Origin: Methanobacterium_B sp963703015
GTDB lineage: Archaea > Methanobacteriota > Methanobacteria > Methanobacteriales > Methanobacteriaceae
Length of the DNA stretch: 64,000 nt
NCBI GenBank assembly: GCA_963703015.1
Contig: OY969779.1
Coordinates: 372,001-436,000, forward strand
Direction of reading: 5' to 3'
The notes beneath the pieces were generated by a model. It was not told the DNA's origin and did no database searches. It saw only the letters and a program-made list of their open reading frames with translations. Shown here piece after piece: positions 1-7,536 of the stretch. The translations under genes were made by a program, and so were the position numbers. The number at the start of each line of letters is the position of its first letter. Positions within the stretch are counted from its first letter, which is position 1.

Positions 1-621
1 GTTGAGGTTGATACTGAAACAGAGCCATTGGATGGGATGGAATTTTTGGATCTGCGTTCAAGCTACGATGTACTGGACGAAGATATTTATCTTCTGGCTG
101 GTAGGGCTGTTCAAATTATGAACTGGGATAAAAATCACATGTTCTGTGGTAAGTGTGGAACAGAGACCATTTCCATGGAGGATGAAAACGCTAAGATCTG
201 TCCAGAATGTGGATTTACAAGTTTCACACGGATTTCTCCAGCTGTTATCACCGCCATAATAAAGGATGATAAAATTCTCATGGCCAAGCACAGCTACGGA
301 CTAAAAAATAGGTACGCATTAGTTGCAGGATTTTTAGAAGCAGGAGAAACCTTGGAAGAAGCTGTTAAACGGGAAGTGATGGAAGAGGTTGGTTTGGAAG
401 TTGAGGACCTCCAGTACTTCGGAAGTCAGCCATGGCCATTTCCAAATTCACTCATGGTAGGTTTTACAGCGAAGTATGCTAGTGGCGAGATAAAGGTTGA
501 TGGAAACGAGATTGTGGATGCAAAATGGTTCGATGCAAGTGAAGTTTCCAGGTTTCCCTCAAAAATCAGTATAGCAAGCGAACTTGTGGAATGGTTCCTC
601 GACAACTATTCAAAACAATAA
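1..621 (+). CDS. nudC: NAD+ diphosphatase NudC (5' end outside window)
   Basis: Nudix hydrolase of the NADH/NAD+ pyrophosphatase type, which cleaves NAD(H) to NMN(H) and AMP. The frame is open from base 1, so the N-terminus lies upstream and the first internal ATG at 28 is not the start. A zinc ribbon (FCGKCG, then CPECG) is followed by the Nudix box (GFLEAGETLEEAVKREVMEE) and the SQPWPFPNS signature that separates NudC from other Nudix enzymes. In bacteria the same fold can also remove NAD caps from RNA; whether this one does is unknown. The C-terminus looks complete. Confidence 0.93.
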   Translation, partial: VEVDTETEPLDGMEFLDLRSSYDVLDEDIYLLAGRAVQIMNWDKNHMFCGKCGTETISMEDENAKICPECGFTSFTRISPAVITAIIKDDKILMAKHSYGLKNRYALVAGFLEAGETLEEAVKREVMEEVGLEVEDLQYFGSQPWPFPNSLMVGFTAKYASGEIKVDGNEIVDAKWFDASEVSRFPSKISIASELVEWFLDNYSKQ

Positions 622-1024
622 TTATTTTACGATATTTTCCGTGTTCAGTTATTAATTTGTTTCATACTTAAAAAATTTATCAAATTCAAATAAATATGAA
701 TCTAAGATTTGTTACTGAACTTACATTTGATGATAATTCAATTTAATTTGCCCTCAAATAGAGTTAGTATGCGGGCAACATCATCATCAAAATGACTAAA
801 AGCAGATTAAGCAACAATAGATAAGAGTTTATATATTCACATATGCGGTGAAAGACACAACAGGAAATAAGAACTCATTATACTTTCTAAACTTCAAAAC
901 AAGCAAAGATTAAATTCATATTTCATTTTCTTTGTTGATTATCATTATGAATTAGTTTATACAGATTAATAAATCCAGAAATTAATTAATAATTTCTCAA
1001 ATAAAGGAAGATAAAACAGGTTAT
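622..1024. other. intergenic region with one short hairpin
   Basis: I see no convincing gene in this AT-rich gap between the NudC stop and the convergent DUF3795 gene. The only structure is a small hairpin, TTGCCC (748-753) with GGGCAA (773-778) and a 19-base loop. A TATA-like run, TTTATATATTC, lies near 828 but has no open frame behind it. Confidence 0.5.
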
Positions 1025-1444
1025 TTATTTATTTATTTCAAAATAAACCCTGCCACAGCTATAACAACAGCCTTTGTGGACGCAAATAGTTCCTCCACAC
1101 CCATAACAAGTCCATTTTTCTTTCTCATCCACTAAAAAGTTTTCCAACCCATTATTCTTAATAGATTTAAGGTTGGTTATCATGCTCATATGGTATTTGT
1201 TCTTGTATCTTTTATCAAGATGTTCTAATTTATCGCATGGAAAATCTTCGCATTCAAAACAGAACTCTGCATCCCCATTTTTAAATATTTCACATTTTTT
1301 TATTTTACAGTTTACCTTAGTAATGGATTTGTTATCGTCCGGTCCTCTGCAACCTTGACATTTATTTATGTCCCTTAAAAATGCCATGCATAAAGCACAG
1401 TTCATGCCACAAGGGGCAATTAATGAATATTCTTGAGGGTTCAT
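1025..1444 (-). CDS. DUF3795 cysteine-rich protein
   Basis: Small protein of 139 residues, rich in cysteine pairs: CGMNCALC near the N-terminus, then CQGC, CFECEDFPC, CYGCGG and CCYSCG. This pattern matches the DUF3795 family, common in methanogens and clostridia and thought to bind zinc or Fe-S. The frame could begin at 1498, but the ATG at 1444 (MNPQEYSLIAPCG) puts the first cysteine motif at the usual distance from the N-terminus. Function is unknown. It converges on NudC and is followed in the same direction by no close gene. Confidence 0.8.
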   Translation of the reverse strand: MNPQEYSLIAPCGMNCALCMAFLRDINKCQGCRGPDDNKSITKVNCKIKKCEIFKNGDAEFCFECEDFPCDKLEHLDKRYKNKYHMSMITNLKSIKNNGLENFLVDEKEKWTCYGCGGTICVHKGCCYSCGRVYFEINK

Positions 1445-1544
1445 AATCAAATAACTCTTGATCCTAAGTTGAAATATTAGGGAGTATATACAATACATTC
1501 CCAGATTATTTCACTTGTGTATCAATATGTACAATCGGTTCTTA

Positions 1545-2762
1545 TTATTCCTCATTAAGTGTTAAGGTGATGGGATCGTGGAAAATAATTAATGGTTCAT
1601 CTGTTCCATCTACAGCTGGGCCGTCCTTTCTATAAAATTTGACTTCGATCCTTTTTTCGGGTATGTCTGCAACATAGGTGTACATGGATCTTTCAGTGAA
1701 GGGGAATGATCCACCTGCTGCCATGGGATCCTTGTAGTGGCTGTAAACAAGGCTCATGGCTTCGAACATGTCTTCCTTAGTGAAAACACCTTCATGATTT
1801 TTGATGTAATTATCTAAACGATTCCATCGATTGAATGTGTTGTAACTTTCTTTTGGATCATATTCTGGGAACTTAGAAGGTTCTGGATACATGTGCATGG
1901 AATGATTGGTTACTATAAACGGCTGATTAGGAATTCCATCAATGAAGTAGTACAGACCCGAATTTCCATCTATTTCAAACAGGGTTACATTGCCCTCTTT
2001 ATCCCCAATGAGAAAATGTTGGGCTCTAAATGGGAAGTACACTCTCTGTTGAAGGATTTCATATTTAGCTTCTTCCACTGTGGCACACTTGTTTAGGATC
2101 ATGGTGGTGAGTTGGGGGAAAGACATTCCAGTATCTATGGCTCCTCCAAATGGCATGGGTGTTTTTAATCCCTGTAAATCTGTTAAAATGGTTACAAATA
2201 GTCCTTTTTCGTTAACTCCATCCATTGGTGGGTTTAACAGGTCATGTGATCCAAGCTGTACTGCATTGTATCCATCATCTGGATAAAATTCTATGGCAGT
2301 AATTCTGGAAAGAGACTTCCTTGAGGGTTTACCTTTTATACCCATTAATGCAGATTCTAACTCACTGACACTGGCTTCGTACCAGTCCAAGTTTCTGCAA
2401 ACACAAGGATGGTTATTTTCTGTTAAATTTCCTGGAAAATAGATGGCAGAACATGCAATATCTCCTAAATCGAATGATAATACAGTTGTATCATATTTTG
2501 TGTTTTTTGGATCTAAATTAAAAGCATCAGCTACTCCAAGAGCTCTTTCTGCCAACGCTGGAAAATTTCTTTTCATATAATTCTGCCTTGCTTTACCATA
2601 AACAGAAGATTGATACTCGTCTAATTCGATTTCATATTCTTCCTTTCCTATATTTGCAAGATCTTTTCCGATTTCAAAATCTGATCCCTTCACAACCAAT
2701 TTGCGCACTTCTAAATATTCATCAGCAGCCTTTGGAACAACTATTTCATTTTTCAAAATCAT
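1545..2762 (-). CDS. C45-type linear amide C-N hydrolase
   Basis: Protein of 405 residues resembling the acyl-CoA:6-aminopenicillanate acyltransferase and choloylglycine hydrolase group of Ntn hydrolases. The likely N-terminal nucleophile after autoprocessing is Cys104 in DIACSAIYF, followed by the family-like CRNLDWYEA segment. Later NxxR-type core elements (NHSMHM, FNRWNR) are also family-like. The ATG at 2762 has a good SD (GGGGG ten bases upstream). The substrate cannot be told from sequence; conjugated amides and acylated amino acids are the known substrates of relatives. No signal peptide is seen, so it is probably cytoplasmic. Confidence 0.75.
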   Translation of the reverse strand: MILKNEIVVPKAADEYLEVRKLVVKGSDFEIGKDLANIGKEEYEIELDEYQSSVYGKARQNYMKRNFPALAERALGVADAFNLDPKNTKYDTTVLSFDLGDIACSAIYFPGNLTENNHPCVCRNLDWYEASVSELESALMGIKGKPSRKSLSRITAIEFYPDDGYNAVQLGSHDLLNPPMDGVNEKGLFVTILTDLQGLKTPMPFGGAIDTGMSFPQLTTMILNKCATVEEAKYEILQQRVYFPFRAQHFLIGDKEGNVTLFEIDGNSGLYYFIDGIPNQPFIVTNHSMHMYPEPSKFPEYDPKESYNTFNRWNRLDNYIKNHEGVFTKEDMFEAMSLVYSHYKDPMAAGGSFPFTERSMYTYVADIPEKRIEVKFYRKDGPAVDGTDEPLIIFHDPITLTLNEE

Positions 2763-2992
2763 AGCTTGAAAACCCCCATTATAGTATGTTTCAGATTTGA
2801 CTTAAAATTACTCATTTAACTACTATTTTTGGGAAACCATGTTTAATTCTTCATAAAAAGAGGTTTACTACAGATATTTGTATCAAAAAGATATCAACAA
2901 AATTTTCCAACTATTAAAAAAATTAAAAAAAAATAAAAAAAGGAGTATTTGGTTGTTTTACTGGAATTAAAATTCTTCATGTCATGCTTAAA

Positions 2993-3019
2993 AAATTGGG
3001 AATTGGTTAATCCCAATTT
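2993..3019 (-). terminator. hairpin terminator of the yhgE-like gene
   Basis: Perfect 9-bp inverted repeat AAATTGGGA / TCCCAATTT with a 9-base loop, just past the stop of the YhgE-like gene on the minus strand, running into a short T tract. Confidence 0.6.
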
Positions 3020-3035
3020 CAAGATACATTAACAT

Positions 3036-4940
3036 TTAGAACAGCCCACTCTCTTTTAATTTGTCTTCCATAATATGTGCACGTTTGTTCATCTTTTCCT
3101 TTATAATCAAGCTTACTATAAAGAATGCCAGGGTAAATACTCCCAGCATTACCATGTTGTACCAGTAGGTGCTCCATATAATTCCCCCTACAATTTCCCT
3201 CAAGGCACCTACACCGTAGGATACAGGGAGGTATGGATGTATTGCCTGGAAGGTATTAGGTAGTACTTGTAGTGGGAATATTCCACCTGTTGCAGTTATC
3301 TGGAATACCAGTATAACTATTGCAAGACTTTTACCGGCATTTCCCAGTGTTGATGTCAATGAGTAAACTATTATCATCGTACATATTCCAATGAACAACG
3401 TTGTCAATAGGAACAGTATTGATGATTGCATCTGAACACCTAGCAGTATGGATCCAATACCTGCAAGGAGTGCCTGGAAAAATGCTATAATAAGGAATAG
3501 TCCCATTCTTCCTATGTAAATACTCTCTGCATTGTATCCCTTTCGAGATTTAACCCTCATACTTATCATGGCAACTGAAATTAGACTTCCAATCCATAAA
3601 GATATTGGTATGTAAAATGGTGCCAGTGCAGATCCATAGTTTGCTATTGGGTACGTATCGTTTTGATCCAGCACAACTGGAGATTCAAAGTAATTTTGTA
3701 CAGCTGTCTGGTTCTTGTCTGAGAAAGCTATCAAGTTGTCAATATCTGATTCACTCACGGAGTTAATTTTTGCAGTTGCAACTGGAATTTCCGACTTGAT
3801 TACAGGCCATTTAGAATTAACAGCACTGAGCTGAGATGCTGCTGTGTTTATTTGATTGCCTATGTTTGCCCTGTTGTTTGCAAGGAGGTTTACTGCATCG
3901 TCCATGGTATCTATGCTTGTTTTAAGTTTGGTCAGATCCCCAGTTGGACTGGTGCCGTTGTTGAGGTCAACTGCCACTTGTTTAAGTAAGCCCAATGTAT
4001 TGTTAACATAATTTATGTCGGTTTCTACTTGTTTTATGATTGGTAACAGGTTTTGATCCCCAGTTACATCGTATAAACTTTGCAGTACACCATCCACAAA
4101 CTTTAAAAGGGTTAATGCATCATTTAACTGTGATTCCATGTTTGCTACAGTTGCCTTTGCCTTTTGAGGATTAGAGGCCACTTCGTTGTAGAGGTTGTCG
4201 TACAAGCTCCTTACCTTGTTTGAGTTGGTTTGAACTTCAGGTATAGCTGCATTAACCTTTGGCCAGACAGTCTGTACAGTGGACATGTCAGAATTCGCCT
4301 GTCCAATTGTAGCGTCAATTGTTCCTATTTTTCCATTTAATTCGTTCATAAATGCTTTGGCCTTGAGGAAGGTTGCCTTGTTTTGAGCTACCATATTACC
4401 AACATCACTTAATTTGCCGAATATAATACCATCAACAGTTTGAACAACCTGATCATTAATTTGTGACTGTAATGTGTCCATCCCTGCGTTGGTTATCCTG
4501 GTTGCGACTGGATTGGTTTTTTCGTTGGCTATATATTCTATATGGGCTTGTTGAGGCGTGTTGTTCTGTATGGAAAGCAGGTTTTCAGTGAAGTTGTTGG
4601 GTATTATGAGTGCTGCATAATATTTCCCGTTTTTCACACCATCCAGGGCTGTGTTTCTGTCAACAAATTGCCAGCTGAATTTGGTGTTGTTTTTTAGCTC
4701 ATCCACAACCATGCCCCCTACATTGTATTGGGAACCGTTTAATGAGTATCCTCCATCTTCGTTTACAACTGCCACTTCTATGTTGGATGTTTTGGAGTAG
4801 GGATCCCATGTGGCCTGTATATTTAAAAGTGCGTACAGTGAAGGGATTATAATTATCACAAAAATGACTATCATAACCGCTGGACTGTGTAACGCGGTTT
4901 TAATATCATTTTTAAATATTTCTCTTACGTCTTTAATCAT
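3036..4940 (-). CDS. yhgE: YhgE/Pip-type ABC-2 membrane protein
   Basis: Membrane protein of about 634 residues with one N-terminal membrane segment (PAVMIVIFVIIIIPSLYALL), a long external region of about 370 residues rich in predicted helix, and five or six C-terminal membrane segments. This is the layout of YhgE/phage infection protein (Pip) relatives and ABC-2 permeases, often linked to export or envelope stress. I place the start at the ATG at 4940 (MIKDVREIF), which has GGAT nine bases upstream; an in-frame TTG at 4955 is less well placed. It lies 106 bases downstream of a TetR gene on the same strand, probably as one operon. No ATPase gene is next to it. Confidence 0.85.
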   Translation of the reverse strand: MIKDVREIFKNDIKTALHSPAVMIVIFVIIIIPSLYALLNIQATWDPYSKTSNIEVAVVNEDGGYSLNGSQYNVGGMVVDELKNNTKFSWQFVDRNTALDGVKNGKYYAALIIPNNFTENLLSIQNNTPQQAHIEYIANEKTNPVATRITNAGMDTLQSQINDQVVQTVDGIIFGKLSDVGNMVAQNKATFLKAKAFMNELNGKIGTIDATIGQANSDMSTVQTVWPKVNAAIPEVQTNSNKVRSLYDNLYNEVASNPQKAKATVANMESQLNDALTLLKFVDGVLQSLYDVTGDQNLLPIIKQVETDINYVNNTLGLLKQVAVDLNNGTSPTGDLTKLKTSIDTMDDAVNLLANNRANIGNQINTAASQLSAVNSKWPVIKSEIPVATAKINSVSESDIDNLIAFSDKNQTAVQNYFESPVVLDQNDTYPIANYGSALAPFYIPISLWIGSLISVAMISMRVKSRKGYNAESIYIGRMGLFLIIAFFQALLAGIGSILLGVQMQSSILFLLTTLFIGICTMIIVYSLTSTLGNAGKSLAIVILVFQITATGGIFPLQVLPNTFQAIHPYLPVSYGVGALREIVGGIIWSTYWYNMVMLGVFTLAFFIVSLIIKEKMNKRAHIMEDKLKESGLF

Positions 4941-5046
4941 AATTATCAAATCCAATACGATTCTAATCCACTGTTCAATTTATATAACTTGTTTTCAGTT
5001 TTTAATAACAAGTAAAACAAGTAAAATTCTTTAATTTGAAATTTAT

Positions 5047-5628
5047 TCAATTTTTGAGTACACCATGAAGGAATATTTTTAAACTGTTTTCCATGTTCTT
5101 TTCCATGGCTTCTTCTGGGTACTGTTCATAGATCTTTCCATAAATCGTTATATGGAATACTATGCTGAATATGGTCATTGCAGCTGCATCAGGATCTATA
5201 TCCTTTAATATTCCCTGGTCAATGAGTTTTTGGAAGTACTTTGCCAGATGTTGTTTAATCAAGTGTGAAATTTTAGGAAAGACTTTATCTTCTATTGGAA
5301 TTCCCCTAACTTCTTCCATTGAAATTCGTATTAAGTTGATCCTTTTGTCTATCTTTTTTGATGCGTTCTTCCATATGGTCATGAGGTAGGTTTCCACATC
5401 ATCATCCTCATCAATGTCAAACAGGGTTTCAAGTTCCATAAGAAATTGCTTTGTACCTCTTTCCTTTGCAGCCCTTAATAACCTATTTTTATTTTTAAAT
5501 TTTCTAAATACCGTTACTTCATTAACTCCTGCTTCGCTAGCAATCTTTCTGGTTGTTGCACCGTTTAGTCCTTCGTTATCCAGGAGTTCAATTGTTGCAT
5601 TGAGTATTTTATCTTCAGTACTAACCAT
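5047..5628 (-). CDS. TetR family regulator of yhgE
   Basis: Repressor-type protein of 193 residues. The N-terminal helix-turn-helix (ATTRKIASEAGVNEVTVFRK, about residues 24-44) is classic TetR, and the C-terminal ligand domain is variable as usual. The ATG at 5628 is preferred over the in-frame TTG at 5631. The gene leads into the YhgE-like membrane gene, so an effector probably releases repression of that transporter. A strong inverted repeat directly ahead of the ATG suggests autoregulation. Confidence 0.9.
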   Translation of the reverse strand: MVSTEDKILNATIELLDNEGLNGATTRKIASEAGVNEVTVFRKFKNKNRLLRAAKERGTKQFLMELETLFDIDEDDDVETYLMTIWKNASKKIDKRINLIRISMEEVRGIPIEDKVFPKISHLIKQHLAKYFQKLIDQGILKDIDPDAAAMTIFSIVFHITIYGKIYEQYPEEAMEKNMENSLKIFLHGVLKN

Positions 5629-5630
5629 CA

Positions 5631-5650
5631 ATGCAAGTATGTACTTGCAT
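5631..5650 (-). promoter_or_regulatory. TetR operator candidate between TATA box and start codon
   Basis: Inverted repeat ATGCAAGTA / TACTTGCAT (9-bp arms, 2-base centre) lies two bases upstream of the TetR ATG. A TATA-like element (TTATATGC, about 5652-5661, minus strand) sits some 25-30 bases before the ATG, so the transcript should start at or near the start codon. A repressor on this repeat would cover the transcription start. Confidence 0.65.
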
Positions 5651-5695
5651 GCATATAAATGTTTCGTATCTAAGAAAATTAGGTAATAAAAAAAA

Positions 5696-5709
5696 GGATG
5701 TATACATCC
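5696..5709 (-). terminator. terminator of the DUF998 gene
   Basis: Perfect 14-base palindrome GGATGTATACATCC followed on the minus strand by nine T residues, 27 bases after the DUF998 stop codon: a classic T-tract terminator. Confidence 0.75.
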
Positions 5710-5736
5710 GGATTTAGCTTTGAAAGTTCCCTCCGG

Positions 5737-6414
5737 TTAAATCTTCATTTTGTACATGTTGTAGGATAATGCTGCAAGCCAGATTAGGGATGAAAAAACT
5801 GCGGACCATTCCAAACCTGGAATTGGTAAAGTTGGGTTTAGTGTTGCAAGTGCATCATGGTGCTTAGGTAGCGAAAGTATGGTTAAGAAAAACAGATCAA
5901 TTATAACAGCTAGAAACCCAATAAAAGCAACACTTATCATGAACTTCGGATGATTGAATATAGCTCCAGTCATTAATATGATAGATAGGAACAGTGCTTC
6001 AAACACTCCTGTTGCTGCAGTGACATGGAGGTGAATATCAGTCTCTGGAAAAATACCTACAAATATCAATGATATCGATGCAAAAATTCCTAAAAGAATG
6101 GCCAGGGCAAGTAGAATTCTTTCGAAAAGCCTTCCAGTGTCCCACCTATAAAATTGGATTATGAATTGAATTAAGAGTATGCCTGTGATAATACAAGCCA
6201 TGTTAAAATAAACTGCTCCTTGAGGATTTAAATAAACATTTCCCAAGTTACTGAGCCAGTTAAATGCTATGGAATAGGATTCAGGATATAATGACAGGGA
6301 AATGAATGTTAAAACACTGAAAACAATGAGTGCAATAATCCCCAAAAAATCTATCCGATAATTCCATGTTTTCATAGCAGTATCTATGAAATTTATGTAA
6401 TAAATAGTTTCCAT
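5737..6414 (-). CDS. DUF998 family membrane protein
   Basis: Protein of up to 225 residues with about six membrane segments. FNWLSNLGN and GIFPETDIHLHVTAATGVF are typical of DUF998, a family of unknown function. Two starts are possible: ATG at 6414 and ATG at 6375 (MKTWNYRIDFLG). The second begins closer to the first membrane segment, and neither has a clear SD. A 10-bp perfect inverted repeat overlaps the upstream ATG, so start choice may be linked to regulation. It is a single gene with its own terminator. Confidence 0.75.
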   Translation of the reverse strand: METIYYINFIDTAMKTWNYRIDFLGIIALIVFSVLTFISLSLYPESYSIAFNWLSNLGNVYLNPQGAVYFNMACIITGILLIQFIIQFYRWDTGRLFERILLALAILLGIFASISLIFVGIFPETDIHLHVTAATGVFEALFLSIILMTGAIFNHPKFMISVAFIGFLAVIIDLFFLTILSLPKHHDALATLNPTLPIPGLEWSAVFSSLIWLAALSYNMYKMKI

Positions 6415-6437
6415 GTAAAGTTTTAACGGAAACTATT
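6403..6437. promoter_or_regulatory. inverted repeat overlapping the DUF998 start
   Basis: AATAGTTTCC (6403-6412) and GGAAACTATT (6428-6437) form perfect 10-bp arms around a 15-base spacer. The ATG at 6414-6412 sits at the edge of one arm. It may be an operator or an mRNA hairpin that hides the start codon. Confidence 0.55.
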
Positions 6438-6581
6438 GAAAACCAATCTACAATTAAAATAGCACCAAATGATCCTAAAAATAGAAATTTAAAACCAATG
6501 AAGGATTTATCTCCAACTATTTCCAACAGAATCAAAAATGTTTATCCTTTGAATAAATTGGTTGGATAATTAAGTAGTGGT

Positions 6582-7358
6582 TTATAATTCATTTTCAAGG
6601 AATTTATTCATATTTTTAAGTGCATTTAGCATGGCAAATCCTTTTTTAGTTACCATGTAATCTCCACGTTCGTGTCTTTGGAATATGAGTCCGCCATCTT
6701 GTAGTTTTTGGATGTGAAACAGCAGATTCCCTCCCCTGAGTCCTGTGACTTCAGATAGTTCGGAGTAGGTTTTGGTCTCTGTGGCCATGGATTGGAGAAT
6801 TTGGAGTCTCTGTTTGTTTGATAATGGTTCTAAAACATCTTTAACAATTAATTCTTCAGAAAAGGGATCTAAATCTGTTTCTACAAATTCAGGGCTCTCG
6901 TAAAGTTTCAGTGATTCGATTAATTTCAACTGTTTCATGAATAGGGATGATACTTCATGGATACAGAATCTACATTTTTCATAGGGTGCCTCATTTTTCA
7001 TTTCATCCAGTTTAGAATAGTTTTCATCCATAGTTTTTTTATCCATGTCCTGGACCTGTTTGATTATATCCACGTTCCTGTCAAGGAAATCCGTGAAGGT
7101 TTGTTTGCATGTTTCCTTTAGATGGCACTCTGAAACCATTCCCCTTTCAAGATCTGTTTCAATATCTTCTGTAACGTAAACTGCCATGGAATTAGCAAGG
7201 TCCTTCCTTGTGTTTAGAAGGATAAGATCAAGGTGTTCTTGATTGGAACGTTCTCTGATCCTTGTAACCTCCCGGTGTATAACCTCCAGTTTGCTGTTTA
7301 TGTCCTTGATGCTGTTGGTTTGATCAATCTGCCCTTGCTTGAGTTTATCCATATTCAT
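6582..7358 (-). CDS. winged-helix regulator divergent from acs
   Basis: Protein of 258 residues. The C-terminal 80 residues form an ArsR-like winged helix (LSNKQRLQILQSMA, YSELSEVTGLRGGNLLFHIQ, then a wing at HERGDYMVTKKG). The N-terminal two thirds are helical with coiled-coil character and hold cysteines (ECHLKETC, KCRFC) that could bind metal or sense redox state; I do not recognise this sensor region. It is transcribed away from the acetyl-CoA synthetase gene with 178 bases between them, so acs and itself are the obvious targets. There is no clear SD. Confidence 0.8.
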   Translation of the reverse strand: MNMDKLKQGQIDQTNSIKDINSKLEVIHREVTRIRERSNQEHLDLILLNTRKDLANSMAVYVTEDIETDLERGMVSECHLKETCKQTFTDFLDRNVDIIKQVQDMDKKTMDENYSKLDEMKNEAPYEKCRFCIHEVSSLFMKQLKLIESLKLYESPEFVETDLDPFSEELIVKDVLEPLSNKQRLQILQSMATETKTYSELSEVTGLRGGNLLFHIQKLQDGGLIFQRHERGDYMVTKKGFAMLNALKNMNKFLENEL

Positions 7359-7409
7359 TGTGTTGATTTCTTTTCAATTAAAGGTTTCTCTTTTAACCCC
7401 GAAGGTCAT

Positions 7410-7441
7410 TGTAGTGTTATGAAATTGTTGTCATAGCTACA
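7410..7441. promoter_or_regulatory. gapped inverted repeat in the regulator/acs intergenic region
   Basis: TGTAG (7410-7414) and CTACA (7437-7441) enclose a second inverted pair ATGA / TCAT. It lies between the divergent regulator and acs and is a weak candidate for the regulator's binding site. Confidence 0.3.
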
Positions 7442-7536
7442 GTTTAGTAACGGTAAATTATATTACTGTATTTGGACAGTGTTTAATTAACTGAAACAAA
7501 TTCAATCTTACCAGAAAAACTGTAGGGGGATTTATC

